A DNA stretch of 61,604 bases from an uncultured Clostridia bacterium (GCA_944387895.1 CALXGQ010000002.1:1-61604), one strand, 5' to 3'. Numbered from the stretch's first letter, positions 53,621 through 61,604 are shown. Notes: generated by a model not told the origin, from the sequence alone. Program-made: numbers and translations.

Positions 53621-54393
53621 GACAGGCCATCCTCGTTTCTCTGTAAAAATTCACGGGTCAGCTCCCGGTAGGCCAGGGCGCCCTTGGAGTAGCGGTCGTA
53701 GACCTGAACCGGGACGCCGTGGCTGGGCGCCTCGGAAAGGCGCACATTCCGGCAGATGGCGGTTTTATACACCTTGCTGCCGAAATACTTTTTGATTTCG
53801 TTGGCCACCTGCAGGGTGACGTTCATCCGTCCGTCGTACATCGTCAGCAGCACGCCTTCGATATAAAGGGCGGGGTTATAGCGGTTTTTGACCAGCTTGA
53901 TGGTATTGACAAGCTGGGAAACCCCCTCCAGCGCCAGATATTCCGGCTGGAGCGGGATCAGAACGCTGCCGGAGGCGGTGAGGGCGTTGAGGGTCAGCAG
54001 CGAGAGGGAGGGCGGGCAGTCGATGATGATATAGTCGTAGAGGTGGCGCACCTTGTTCAGCGCCGCCTTGAGAAGCCCTTCCCGGTTGTCCATGGAAACC
54101 ATTTCGATCTCCGCGCCGGCCAGATTCATATTGGTGGGCAGGACGTCGGCGTTTTTATAGGGGGTGGCGATGATCGCCTCCCGGATATCGCAGCTGCCGA
54201 TCAGCACTTCATAGACCGACCGGGTGATGGTGCGTTTATTGATGCCAAAGCTGCTGGTGCCGTTGGCCTGGGGATCGATGTCCACAAAGAGGGTCTTCTT
54301 CCCCTCCTCGGCCAGTTGATAGGCGAGGCTGACGGCGGTGGTCGTCTTTCCCACGCCGCCCTTTTGGTTGGTAACGGAAACAATTTTTCCCAC
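53617..54393 (-). CDS. parA: Chromosome-partitioning ATPase ParA (Soj)
   Basis: Deviant Walker ATPase that positions the origin with ParB. I start at GTG 54393 behind AAGGAAG; the frame continues upstream through the parS sites, but that part is non-coding. The 258 residues show KGGVGKTTTAVSLA (Lys11 signature, Lys16), VDIDPQANGTSSFG, IDCPPSLSLLTLNAL and PHGVPVQVYDRYSKGA. The promoter has a -10 TACAAT-like box at about 54434-54429. The parS sites lie 45-95 bases upstream of it, so ParB loading may repress the operon. Confidence 0.95.
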   Translation of the reverse strand: MGKIVSVTNQKGGVGKTTTAVSLAYQLAEEGKKTLFVDIDPQANGTSSFGINKRTITRSVYEVLIGSCDIREAIIATPYKNADVLPTNMNLAGAEIEMVSMDNREGLLKAALNKVRHLYDYIIIDCPPSLSLLTLNALTASGSVLIPLQPEYLALEGVSQLVNTIKLVKNRYNPALYIEGVLLTMYDGRMNVTLQVANEIKKYFGSKVYKTAICRNVRLSEAPSHGVPVQVYDRYSKGALAYRELTREFLQRNEDGLS

Positions 54394-54478
54394 GTCTAAC
54401 TCTTCCTTACATATGTCGATGATGTTTATTGTACCACAAACAACAGGAAAATAAAAGTCTTTTTCCGGAAAATTAATT

Positions 54479-54494
54479 TGTTTCACGTGAAACG
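54479..54494. promoter_or_regulatory. parS site 1
   Basis: TGTTTCACGTGAAACG, one mismatch from the 16-bp parS consensus at the last base. It lies 86 bases upstream of the parA start. Confidence 0.93.
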
Positions 54495-54508
54495 TCCGGC
54501 GCGCTCTT

Positions 54509-54524
54509 TGTTTCACGTGAAACA
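54509..54524. promoter_or_regulatory. parS site 2
   Basis: TGTTTCACGTGAAACA, a perfect parS palindrome, 30 bases from site 1 (start to start). It borders the noc terminator. Confidence 0.97.
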
Positions 54525-54525
54525 A

Positions 54526-54573
54526 AAAACAGACAGAGAGCACGCCGGGGAAGCATGCTCTCTGCCTGTATAG
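54526..54573 (-). terminator. Terminator of the noc-like gene
   Basis: Long stem ACAGACAGAGAGCA / TGCTCTCTGCCTGT with a loop of about 13; on the minus strand six T follow, running into parS site 2. Confidence 0.75.
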
Positions 54574-54577
54574 GGGA

Positions 54578-55375
54578 TTAGGATGTTTTGGGTATCCGAA
54601 TAATATATTCAACAAACCGCTCCTCCTCGTGGATTTGAGTCTGCGGTTTGATACCCGCCTGTTTTAAGGTGGCAACCGTGTGGTTGAGGGTGTTGATGCA
54701 AAGGCGGATGTCCTTGACGGAGCAGAGCCGCCCGGCGCGCTTTTTCTTCTTTTTCGGCGCCAGCGCCGCGGCGATCAGCGCCTCGGTTTCCTTGACGTTC
54801 AGCGCCTGATCGATGATTTCTTCCAGCAATTCCATCTGCTGCTCCTGATCCTCCACCCGCAGCAGCGCCCGGGCGTGACGCTCGGTCAGGCCGTTTTTGG
54901 CAATGAGGAGCTGGGCGCTGATGGGGAGCCGGAGCAGCCGCAGCTTGTTGGCAACGGTGGAGGGATCCTTGCTCACCTCCCGGGCGACTTCCGCCTGGGA
55001 GAGGGAAAAGTCCTCCATCAGCCGCCGGTAGGCGGCGGCTTCTTCAAAAAAGGAAAGGTTTTCCCGCTGCAGGTTTTCAATGAGGGAAAGCTTGGCCGCT
55101 TCCTCCACGTCCTTCACGGTGAGCAGGCAGGGCACCTTCTTCAGCCCGGCGCTCTTGGCGGCCCGCAGTCGCCGTTCCCCGGCGATTAGCCGGTAATGTC
55201 CGCCTTCCCGCAGAACCAGAAGGGGCTGCAAAACGCCGTGGGCGGCAATGCTGTCCGATAGCTCCCGCAGCGCTTCGCCGTCGAATACCGTGCGGGGCTG
55301 ATGGGCGGCCGGCAGGATCTGATCCACCGGGATCATCAGGAGGCCTTCCTGTGAACCGAGCTTGTTTTTTGCCAT
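54578..55375 (-). CDS. noc: ParB-family nucleoid occlusion protein (Noc-like)
   Basis: A 265-residue ParB paralogue. It keeps GERRLRAAKSAG at 67-78 (nucleotide-binding), KLSLIENLQRENLSFFEEAAAYRRLMEDF, the HTH AEVAREVSKDPSTVANKLRLL and KNGLTERHARALLRV. It lacks the N-terminal ParA-interacting MKKGLGKGLDAL and ends with a basic Lys-rich patch (PKKKKKRAG). In Bacillus, noc lies next to rsmG, before soj (parA) and spo0J (parB), and protects the nucleoid from division. Here it precedes parA-parB in the same direction, so Noc is the best call, though a second ParB cannot be excluded. Confidence 0.82.
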   Translation of the reverse strand: MAKNKLGSQEGLLMIPVDQILPAAHQPRTVFDGEALRELSDSIAAHGVLQPLLVLREGGHYRLIAGERRLRAAKSAGLKKVPCLLTVKDVEEAAKLSLIENLQRENLSFFEEAAAYRRLMEDFSLSQAEVAREVSKDPSTVANKLRLLRLPISAQLLIAKNGLTERHARALLRVEDQEQQMELLEEIIDQALNVKETEALIAAALAPKKKKKRAGRLCSVKDIRLCINTLNHTVATLKQAGIKPQTQIHEEERFVEYIIRIPKTS

Positions 55376-55439
55376 GCTTGTCCTCCCCTTCTCTTCCGCT
55401 TCCTTGCAACTATAGTCTAAGGCTTTTGCCGGGGAAAAG

Positions 55440-55476
55440 CAAGAAAAACCCCTCGTCAGATTCCGACAAGGGGTTT
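55440..55476. terminator. Terminator between noc and the thioredoxin-fold gene
   Basis: AAACCCCTCGTC / GACAAGGGGTTT stem with T runs on both sides; serves the minus-strand thioredoxin-fold gene. Confidence 0.75.
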
Positions 55477-55490
55477 CTTTTATGGCGAAA

Positions 55491-56012
55491 TCAGGCGATG
55501 GACGCCAGCGCTTTTTGCAGCGATTTCTCGCTGATTGAGGAGATAAAAACGTCCTGCACAAGGCCGTTTTTGTCGATAAAATAGGTGATCGGCGCAGCGC
55601 TGATGTTGTAGGTTTCCGCCATCGCGCCGTCGAGATCAAAGAGGGTGTGGGAGAAAACCGGCACCGCCTGCTCCTCCATGAGAGCCAGCTCCCCTTCCAC
55701 GCTTTCGGCGCCGACCGCTACCGCCACCACGTCCACCTCATAGCCCTCAACCGCGGTGGAGAGCTGCTGCATCAGCTCCACGGCCTTGCCGGTTTCGGGA
55801 TCAAAGAAAATCAGAACCGTTCCCGTTTCTCCGCGGTTGTCCGAAAGAGAGAAAAGGGAAGTTCCGTCGGCGGTCACGCCGGTAATGTCCGGCGCGTATT
55901 GGGGATCATCGCTCCGCCAGACCAGGGAAAGCACCAGATAAAGCAGCAGAATCAGCAGCAGAATGGCGGCAAAAACGATGATGGGACGGGAAAAATGAGT
56001 AAATCGACGCAT
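55491..56012 (-). CDS. Thioredoxin-fold (TlpA/ResA-like) membrane-anchored protein without cysteines
   Basis: A 173-residue protein with one N-terminal membrane helix (IIVFAAILLLILLLYLVLSLVW) and an extracytoplasmic thioredoxin-like domain. The order is as in TlpA/ResA: PDITGVTADGTSLFSLSD, then strand TVLIFF, and late APITYFIDKNGLVQDVF with the usual cis-Pro. The redox motif W-C-x-x-C, expected after TVLIFF, is DPETGKA, with Thr and Ala where the cysteines would be. It therefore cannot be a disulphide oxidoreductase and may bind a ligand or partner. It has its own promoter. Confidence 0.75.
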   Translation of the reverse strand: MRRFTHFSRPIIVFAAILLLILLLYLVLSLVWRSDDPQYAPDITGVTADGTSLFSLSDNRGETGTVLIFFDPETGKAVELMQQLSTAVEGYEVDVVAVAVGAESVEGELALMEEQAVPVFSHTLFDLDGAMAETYNISAAPITYFIDKNGLVQDVFISSISEKSLQKALASIA

Positions 56013-56038
56013 AAAACGAACCTCTCCGTTTTTTCTCT

Positions 56039-56067
56039 ATTATAAATAATAGGAAGAAAAAAAGCAA
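56039..56067 (-). promoter_or_regulatory. Promoter of the thioredoxin-fold gene
   Basis: Minus strand TTGCTT (56067-56062) and TATAAT (56044-56039), 17-base spacer. Confidence 0.7.
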
Positions 56068-56096
56068 TAGATGAATTGTAAAATATCGGATAGCTC

Positions 56097-56125
56097 TTGA
56101 ACGGCGTGAAAAAATATTGTATAAT
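56097..56125 (+). promoter_or_regulatory. Promoter of the pgeF operon
   Basis: TTGAAC (56097-56102) and TATAAT (56120-56125), 17-base spacer. Confidence 0.75.
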
Positions 56126-56163
56126 GAAAATTAACGATCAGGGAAAGGAAACGGCTGGAGCAG

Positions 56164-56970
56164 ATGAAGGAGTTCTATCGGGAAGAAAAAAACGGCGTTG
56201 TGACGCTAAAATGCCGCGCTCTGGACGGTATTGAAGGGCTGCGGCACGGATTTTCGACCCGCCACGGCGGCGTTAGCCGGGGGTATCTGGCCGGAATGAG
56301 CTTTTCCTATCAGAAAGAAGACGAAGCGACGGTGGATGAAAACTTCCGCCGCTTTTGCGCGGCCAACGGGCTCCCCTTTGAGAGTCTGGTGCTGACCCAT
56401 CAGACCCATACCGCCCATGTGGAAACGGTGGATGAAAGCTGGAAAAATCAGGGGCGCTGCCGCAGGCTCCGGGAAACCGACGGGCTTGTGACCGACGCTT
56501 CCGGGCTGGGGCTGGTCTGCTTCACCGCAGACTGCGTTCCGGTTCTGCTGGCCGATCCCGTTACCGGCGCCGTTGGCGCGGTTCACGCAGGCTGGCGCGG
56601 AACGGTAGGGGGCATCGCCGGGGCGGCGGTGGAAAAAATGATCGCGCTGGGCGCCCGTCCGGAGAACCTTCTGGCGGCCATCGGCCCCTCCATCGGCCCC
56701 TGCTGCTTCGAGGTGGGGCCGGAGGTGCAGGCGGCTTTCGACCGCCGGTTTGGCTCCGCCCTCCCCTTTTCCCCCAGCCGGGAGGACCACGCGCTGATCG
56801 ATCTCTGGCTGGCCAATCGGCTGGTTCTGCGGCAGGCCGGCTTGCAGGACGACCATATTTATACGGCAGAAGAATGTACTTTCTGTAATAATTTTGATTA
56901 TTATTCCCATCGGTATACAAATGGCAGGCGTGGAAGCCTGATCGCGGCCATAGCGGGAGGGATGAGATGA
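56164..56970 (+). CDS. pgeF: Laccase-domain protein YfiH/PgeF
   Basis: A 268-residue member of the YfiH (DUF152) family. Members remove wrong amino acids from muropeptides or cleave purine nucleosides. The metal-ligand residues are in LTHQTHTAHVETVD (His), CFTADCVPVLLADP (Cys) and GAVHAGWRGTVGGIA (His), in family order. The N-terminus GLRHGFSTRHGGVSRG is also standard. No signal peptide is present, so it is cytosolic. It is the first gene of an operon, overlapping the following lipoprotein gene by four bases. Confidence 0.9.
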   Translation: MKEFYREEKNGVVTLKCRALDGIEGLRHGFSTRHGGVSRGYLAGMSFSYQKEDEATVDENFRRFCAANGLPFESLVLTHQTHTAHVETVDESWKNQGRCRRLRETDGLVTDASGLGLVCFTADCVPVLLADPVTGAVGAVHAGWRGTVGGIAGAAVEKMIALGARPENLLAAIGPSIGPCCFEVGPEVQAAFDRRFGSALPFSPSREDHALIDLWLANRLVLRQAGLQDDHIYTAEECTFCNNFDYYSHRYTNGRRGSLIAAIAGGMR

Positions 56971-58505
56971 AGCGGATCATTCTGTGGATCGCGGCGGCGG
57001 TGCTGCTGATATCCGGAGCGGGCTGTTCCGGGGAGATTGTGCCGGAGGAAGAGAACCGGCTGGGGGCATACGGGGGCGCCGAAGAGGAGGAACGGGAAGT
57101 TCTTCCGGCGCGGGCGTATATCTCGATGATTTTTTATGAGAGCATGGACACCAATCCCCTGACGGCGACGAACCGGGAGAACCATGAGTTGCTCAAGCTG
57201 GTATACAGTCCGCTGATCCGGCTGAACGGCGCGCTGGAGGCGGAGTATGTTCTGGCGGAGAGCGTTACGGTGGAGGGCACCGAAGCGACGGTGGTGCTGA
57301 AGGAGGGGCTGAAGTTCAGCGATGGATCGGCCGTTACCGCGGCGGACGCGGCGGCCAGCATCAAAACCATTCAGAGCACGCCGGATTCGCCCTATTACAG
57401 CCGTCTTGAAAACATTCAGAGCTGCCGCGCGGCAGACGAAAGAACCCTGACCATCCGGCTCCGGGAGGAGGACGTGGATTTTATAAACTGTCTGGACATC
57501 CCGGTGATGCAGGAGGACGGCACGGCCGGGTGCGGACCATATCAGTTTTCGGAAAGCGGCGGCGAACAGATTCTGGTGCCCAACCCCCATTATTTCACCC
57601 AGCCGCAGATCGCGGAGATCCGGCTGATGAGCCCTTCCGGGGAGAAGGAGCGGCAAAATATGTTTTCCGTCGGGTTGCTGGACGTTTATTTTACCACGGC
57701 GGAGAGCGAGCAGGTGTTTGTGAGCGGCAAGACCTATCGGATGCAGACCTACCCGGGGGACAACCTGCTTTATCTGGGGATCAACTGCGGATCCGGGCTG
57801 CTGGCGCAGCCGGAGTTTAGGGGATTGCTGAGCGCGCTGACCGACCGGGAGAAGCTGGTGGAAAATGTTTTGCTGGGTCAGGCGGAGGCCTCGGCCTATC
57901 CCTTCCAGCCGAGCTGGTACAAAGCGGCGGGGCTGCAGCAGGGCTCCGGGATGACCGACGCGGAAAAGGAAGCGGCGGCGGAGGCTCTGGGGCTGCGTTT
58001 TGCGGATAATATCCTGCAGGATGGCGGCGGCAATCAGATCCGGTTCACCCTGCTGGTTTCCAATGCCGGCGAGGTCCACCGCGACGCCGCCCAGGCGGTG
58101 GCGGACAGCTTTGCCCTTTATGGGATCAAGATCAATCTGCTGGTAGTATCCCGGGAGGAATACCAGACGAAGCTGGCGGAGGGCGGATACGAGCTTTATC
58201 TGGGGGAGGTCAAAACCGGGCGAACGCTGAACACCGCCCTTTATACCACCGGCAGCGCGATCAACTACGGAGGTTTTTCCTCCGCTGAGCTGGAAGAGGC
58301 GGCGGCCGGGTACCGGCAGGGAACGCTGACGCTGGAGGACTATGCCGGTGTTTTCGACCGGTATACGCCGGTGATCCCGCTGGCCTACCGGCAGGGGGTG
58401 CTGTATGTTTCGGAGGATATCGGCACCTTTCAGTCGACAGGAAGCTGGGCTGTCTACGGGGATATCACAAAACTGACCACGAAAGAAATGGAGATAGGAA
58501 AATGA
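56967..58505 (+). CDS. Oligopeptide-type ABC substrate-binding lipoprotein
   Basis: A 512-residue family 5 (SBP_bac_5) binding protein. The signal peptide ends LLISGAGC with lipobox Cys20. Residues 50 onwards follow the family: NPLTATNRENHELLKLVYSPLIRLNG, the EYVLAESVTVEGTEATVVLKEGLKFSDGSAVTAAD motif, then LIKNFSA-type C-terminal lobe with NLLYLGINCGSG. The usual permeases and ATPases (OppBCDF) are not adjacent, so it is an orphan. Its context between pgeF and the phosphomutase is unusual and suggests muropeptide or glycan uptake. Confidence 0.85.
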   Translation: MKRIILWIAAAVLLISGAGCSGEIVPEEENRLGAYGGAEEEEREVLPARAYISMIFYESMDTNPLTATNRENHELLKLVYSPLIRLNGALEAEYVLAESVTVEGTEATVVLKEGLKFSDGSAVTAADAAASIKTIQSTPDSPYYSRLENIQSCRAADERTLTIRLREEDVDFINCLDIPVMQEDGTAGCGPYQFSESGGEQILVPNPHYFTQPQIAEIRLMSPSGEKERQNMFSVGLLDVYFTTAESEQVFVSGKTYRMQTYPGDNLLYLGINCGSGLLAQPEFRGLLSALTDREKLVENVLLGQAEASAYPFQPSWYKAAGLQQGSGMTDAEKEAAAEALGLRFADNILQDGGGNQIRFTLLVSNAGEVHRDAAQAVADSFALYGIKINLLVVSREEYQTKLAEGGYELYLGEVKTGRTLNTALYTTGSAINYGGFSSAELEEAAAGYRQGTLTLEDYAGVFDRYTPVIPLAYRQGVLYVSEDIGTFQSTGSWAVYGDITKLTTKEMEIGK

Positions 58506-59971
58506 AGGAATTAAAAAGCGGAACGGACATCCGGGGGACGGCGCTGGGCGAAGGCGCCAATCTGACGCCCGACCGGGCGGAGATTTTGGGCAAGGCCTTT
58601 GTTATGTTTTTGGAGCAGCGGGGCGCCGCGGTGCCGCCGACCATTGCGGTGGGGCGGGATCCGCGCCTTTCCGGCGAGAGCCTGAAGGGGGCGGTGATCC
58701 GGGGGCTCTGTTCCATGGGCGCCCGGGTTCTGGATTGCGGGCTGGCGACAACGCCGTCGATGTTTTTCGCCACCTACTATGAGGAGAGCGGCTGCGACGG
58801 CGCCATTGAGATTACCGCTTCCCATCTCCCCTACGATAAAAACGGGCTGAAGTTCTTTACCAAGGACGGCGGGATCAGCGGCGAGGACGTTTCGGCGCTG
58901 ATCCGGCTGGCGGAGGACGACCTCTTCCCCAGCCGGAGCGCCGGCCCGGTGCTTTCCTTTGATCTGATGACGCCCTACAGCGAAAGCCTGGTTTCTCTGG
59001 TGCGCCGCAAGACCGGCGCGGAGCGGCCGCTGGAGGGGGTGCGCGTTGTGGTGGACGCGGGCAACGGAGCCGGAGGCTTTTTTGTGGAAAAGGTGCTTGC
59101 GCCGCTGGGCGCGGATACGGAAGGCTCGGTGTTTCTGGAGCCGGACGGCTCCTTTCCCAACCATATCCCCAACCCGGAGAATAAAGCGGCCATGGCCGCC
59201 TGTGCGGCGGCGACCCTGCGCGCCGGAGCGGATATGGGGATCTGCTTTGATACCGATTGCGACCGATCCGCCATCGTGGCCGCGGACGGCACGGAGATCA
59301 ACCGAAACCGGATGATCGCGCTGGCGGCGGCGCTGATGCTGCGGGAGCATCCCGGCTGCACCATTGTGACGGATTCCGTCACCTCCCGGGGGCTGACGGC
59401 GTTTATCGAGGCGCGGGGCGGCGTTCATCACCGGTATATGCGGGGCTATAAAAAGGTGATCGACGAAGCGATCCGGCTGGAGAAGAGCGGCGTTTCGGCG
59501 CCTCTGGCGATGGAGACCAGCGGCCACGGCGCGCTGAAGGAGAATCACTATCTGGACGACGGCTCCTATCTGGCCGCCCGGATGCTGGCGGAGCTGGCGC
59601 TGCGGAAAAAAGAGGGCAAAACGCTGCTTTCGCTGATCGAAGGGCTGGCGGAGCCGGCCGAAGCGCTGGAGCTGCGGGCGGAGATCCGGGCCGGCGATTT
59701 TAAGGAATATGGCGCCGCCGTGCTGGCGGAGCTGGAGCAGTATTGCCGGGAGCAGGGCTGGGCGCTGGCGGAGCCGAACTACGAGGGGGTTCGGGTCACG
59801 TTTGGCAAGGAGGACGGCGACGGCTGGTTTCTGGTGCGGATGTCGCTCCACGATCCGGTTCTGCCGATCAATATAGAAAGCGATCGTCCCGGCGGAGCCG
59901 GGCTCATCGCCGGGAAACTCTATGGCTTTCTTTCACGTTACGACCGGCTGGCGCTGCCGGACTATGAATAA
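58502..59971 (+). CDS. Phosphoglucomutase/phosphomannomutase family enzyme
   Basis: A 489-residue alpha-D-phosphohexomutase that moves a phosphate between C1 and C6 of hexose. It has the phosphoserine loop EITASHLPYDKNGLKFF (catalytic Ser at about 106, in place of the usual TASHNP), the metal-binding CFDTDCDRSAIV at about 249-254, the sugar-binding METSGHGALKENHYLDDG, and the phosphate-binding RPGGAGLIAGKLYGF near the end. It overlaps the previous gene by four bases. Glucosamine or mannose specificity cannot be read. The ending IESDRPGGAG is typical of the larger PGM/PMM subgroup. Confidence 0.88.
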   Translation: MKELKSGTDIRGTALGEGANLTPDRAEILGKAFVMFLEQRGAAVPPTIAVGRDPRLSGESLKGAVIRGLCSMGARVLDCGLATTPSMFFATYYEESGCDGAIEITASHLPYDKNGLKFFTKDGGISGEDVSALIRLAEDDLFPSRSAGPVLSFDLMTPYSESLVSLVRRKTGAERPLEGVRVVVDAGNGAGGFFVEKVLAPLGADTEGSVFLEPDGSFPNHIPNPENKAAMAACAAATLRAGADMGICFDTDCDRSAIVAADGTEINRNRMIALAAALMLREHPGCTIVTDSVTSRGLTAFIEARGGVHHRYMRGYKKVIDEAIRLEKSGVSAPLAMETSGHGALKENHYLDDGSYLAARMLAELALRKKEGKTLLSLIEGLAEPAEALELRAEIRAGDFKEYGAAVLAELEQYCREQGWALAEPNYEGVRVTFGKEDGDGWFLVRMSLHDPVLPINIESDRPGGAGLIAGKLYGFLSRYDRLALPDYE

Positions 59972-59987
59972 ACGGGAGGAAGAAACA

Positions 59988-61154
59988 ATGAAACGAGTAA
60001 TCGGAATGCTGGCAGCGGCGCTGCTTCTGCTGGCAGGAATCCCCTTTTCCGCCGCGGAACCGGCGGTGGAGATCCGCACCGCCGCCGGGCTGCAGGCGAT
60101 CCGGGAGGATCTGGACGGCAACTATATCCTGATGGACAATATCACCCTGACCGGCGATTTTGAGCCGATCGGCAGCGGGGAGGATTTCCCCTTCATCGGC
60201 GTTCTGGACGGCAACGGCTATGTGATCTTCGGGCTGCGGGCGGAAACGGCGGTTTCCGGCACGGCGGTGAGCGGGCTTTTCGGCTATAATGCAGGGACGA
60301 TCAAAAATCTTTCCCTGGCAGACGTGGAGGTTTCGGCCTCCGGCACCGATGCCTATGGCAACGCCTATACCTATGCGGGGGGCATTGCGGCGGTCAACAG
60401 CGGAACCATCACCAACTGTAGTGTCAGCGGCAGCGTGACCGGCGCAAGTGCGGCGCTGACCGCCTATGCAGGCGGGCTGGCCGGGGAAAATACCGGCACA
60501 ATCTCGGAATGTGCAAACTATGCGGCGGTGCAGGCGTCCGGCCCCTCTGAAGGGGTAGCCGGGGGCATCTGCGGCTGGAATAAGAAAACGGTTTCGGACT
60601 GCTATAACAACGGAACGGTTGAGTCCGCCGATCCCGGCAGCCTGGCGCTGCTGCGGGCGGGGGGCATTGCCGGGCGCAACGGATATCTGAGCGTCGGAAT
60701 GATTTCACGCAGCGTCAATCTCGGCGCCGTGACCACGGCGGGCGGCACGGAGCAGCAGGTCGGCGGGATTAGTGGACACAGCATGGGTTCTGTGCCGAAC
60801 TGCTACTACGACCAGGCGCTGACCACCTATAACGTGGGCAGCGCCAAGACCAGGACAGGCGCATTGGACCGCTCCGCCATGAACGTGGCGTCCTCGTTCT
60901 CTGCGCTGAATTTTACCGATAAATGGCGGATGACCTATTATCCGATGCTGCAAAATACCCGTTCCTTTGCCCCCACCCTGCCGGGCGACGTGAATCTCAA
61001 CGGTGAAGTGGGGATCAGCGACGCGGTGCTGCTTTTGCAGGTTCTCGTCGGGCGTCCCGGCGTAACGGTGGAAACCATGGACGGCGATATGAACTACGAT
61101 CAGCGCGTTTCCATTGCCGACGCGGTGCTGCTTTTGCAGAAACTGAGCGCATAA
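59988..61154 (+). CDS. Secreted GLUG-repeat dockerin protein
   Basis: A 388-residue exported protein starting at ATG 59988 behind GGGAGGAAG. Signal peptide 1-23. The body has GLUG-type beta-helix motifs (GLFGYNAGTIKNLSLADVEV, AGGIAAVNSGTITNCSVSG, GGICGWNKKTVSDCYNNG), the same kind as in the CotH-dockerin protein. The C-terminus is a type I dockerin with two calcium-binding repeats: GDVNLNGEVGISDAVLLLQV and GDMNYDQRVSIADAVLLLQK. It carries no obvious catalytic domain and is the last gene of the pgeF operon. No clear terminator was found after it. Confidence 0.85.
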   Translation: MKRVIGMLAAALLLLAGIPFSAAEPAVEIRTAAGLQAIREDLDGNYILMDNITLTGDFEPIGSGEDFPFIGVLDGNGYVIFGLRAETAVSGTAVSGLFGYNAGTIKNLSLADVEVSASGTDAYGNAYTYAGGIAAVNSGTITNCSVSGSVTGASAALTAYAGGLAGENTGTISECANYAAVQASGPSEGVAGGICGWNKKTVSDCYNNGTVESADPGSLALLRAGGIAGRNGYLSVGMISRSVNLGAVTTAGGTEQQVGGISGHSMGSVPNCYYDQALTTYNVGSAKTRTGALDRSAMNVASSFSALNFTDKWRMTYYPMLQNTRSFAPTLPGDVNLNGEVGISDAVLLLQVLVGRPGVTVETMDGDMNYDQRVSIADAVLLLQKLSA

Positions 61155-61239
61155 AACCGTGAAAATCCCTGTAAAAAGCGCCGTTCTGCCGGAAATTTTG
61201 GTAAATTTAAAGAAAATATTCGGAGAAGGAAAAAAATAG

Positions 61240-61267
61240 TTTACTATCGTAATATTTATGATATAAT
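61240..61267 (+). promoter_or_regulatory. ppdK promoter
   Basis: TTTACT (61240-61245) and TATAAT (61262-61267) with a 16-base spacer (17 if the -35 is GTTTAC). The leader has a small hairpin ATCCGC / GCGGAT. Confidence 0.6.
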
Positions 61268-61345
61268 AATATTTGGCAATCCGCACCCTGCGGATCGCCC
61301 GCCTACTTATCTGTTAAAAAATATAAAAAAGGAGAAAAAAACAAC

Positions 61346-61604
61346 ATGAGCAAAAAGTATGTTTACCTTTTCAGCGAAGGTGATGCGACCATGCGTGAGC
61401 TGCTCGGCGGAAAGGGTGCCAACCTGGCGGAGATGACCAAGATTGGTCTGCCGGTTCCCCAGGGCTTTACGGTGACGACCGAGGCCTGCACGCAGTATTA
61501 TGAAGACGGCCGCAAAATCAACGCGGAAATTCAGGCTCAGATCATGGAGTACATCGATAAGATGGAGGGCATCACCGGAATGAAGTTCGGTGATAAGGAG
61601 AATC
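61346..61604 (+). CDS. ppdK: Pyruvate phosphate dikinase, N-terminal part
   Basis: The first 86 codons of a gene that runs off the window, starting at ATG 61346 behind AAAAGGAG. MSKKYVYLFSEGDATMRELLGGKGANLAEM and LPVPQGFTVTTEACTQYYE are the standard start of PPDK, which interconverts phosphoenolpyruvate plus pyrophosphate and AMP with pyruvate plus ATP and phosphate. It is a central enzyme of PEP-pyruvate exchange in gut Clostridia. The phosphohistidine and PEP-binding domains are outside the window. Confidence 0.95.
   Translation, partial: MSKKYVYLFSEGDATMRELLGGKGANLAEMTKIGLPVPQGFTVTTEACTQYYEDGRKINAEIQAQIMEYIDKMEGITGMKFGDKEN

Noticed and set aside
53617..54615. N-terminally extended ParA starting near 54615
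   Set aside because: The added part is translated through both parS sites and the promoter; the GTG at 54393 has a proper ribosome site and gives a standard Soj length.

Overview
The window is a stretch of Clostridia chromosome (Firmicutes, most likely a gut Oscillospiraceae-type anaerobe) around the replication origin. The evidence is the cluster dnaA, dnaN, yaaA (S4), recF, remB, gyrB, gyrA on the minus strand, facing away from rpmH, rnpA, yidD, yidC, jag, mnmE, mnmG, rsmG on the plus strand, with noc, parA, parB and two parS sites further right. High GC in coding DNA, strong Gram-positive ribosome binding sites, SLH and dockerin domains, a bile-salt-hydrolase-type enzyme, a THF riboswitch and pyruvate phosphate dikinase fit a gut anaerobe. 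No rRNA, tRNA, transposase, phage or CRISPR array was recognised.

Layout. 1-824: tail of an AT-rich XRE regulator, then gene-free DNA with two perfect stem-loops and three tandem copies of one terminator. 825-2330: fruK with a deleted remnant of a DeoR/FruR-like regulator, operator-like repeats and a 16-bp palindromic tandem array. 2331-6752: uracil permease with a structured leader, choloylglycine hydrolase, THF riboswitch with a FolT-type ECF S component, and an AraC regulator. 6920-14955: egsA/araM, araL-like HAD phosphatase, RadC, SbcD/YhaO and YhaN-like pair, Asp23 and FakA-like kinase. 15022-20728: deacetylase lipoprotein, repeat-rich DNA and a 1242-residue SLH surface protein. 20900-38036: gyrase, origin, glyQS, ribosome/membrane-insertion operon and tRNA-modification operon. 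38536-44120: RNase Y diverging from a UppP-like protein, FtsK and a small P-loop protein. 44196-49330: a CotH-dockerin surface protein and a C-rich duplicated non-coding block. 49329-55375: membrane protein, lipoprotein, rnhA, a coiled-coil membrane protein, parB, parA, parS, noc. 55491-61604: thioredoxin-fold protein without cysteines, then pgeF, a peptide-binding lipoprotein, phosphohexomutase and a second dockerin protein in one operon, and the start of ppdK.

How parts fit. The core is housekeeping: initiation (DnaA, DnaN, RecF, gyrase), segregation (ParAB-parS, Noc-like, FtsK) and membrane/ribosome functions (RnpA, YidC, Jag, MnmEG, RsmG). Accessory genes concern the cell surface: an SLH protein, two dockerin proteins, several lipoproteins and a deacetylase. 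Two of the surface genes share a promoter layout: a TTATGTT element at exactly the same distance upstream of the same extended -10. No single new defence or metabolic system is evident. The most promising oddities are this shared promoter module, two related 16-bp palindromic arrays, a UppP homologue lacking its catalytic arginine, the regulator remnant in front of fruK, and the triple terminator repeat.
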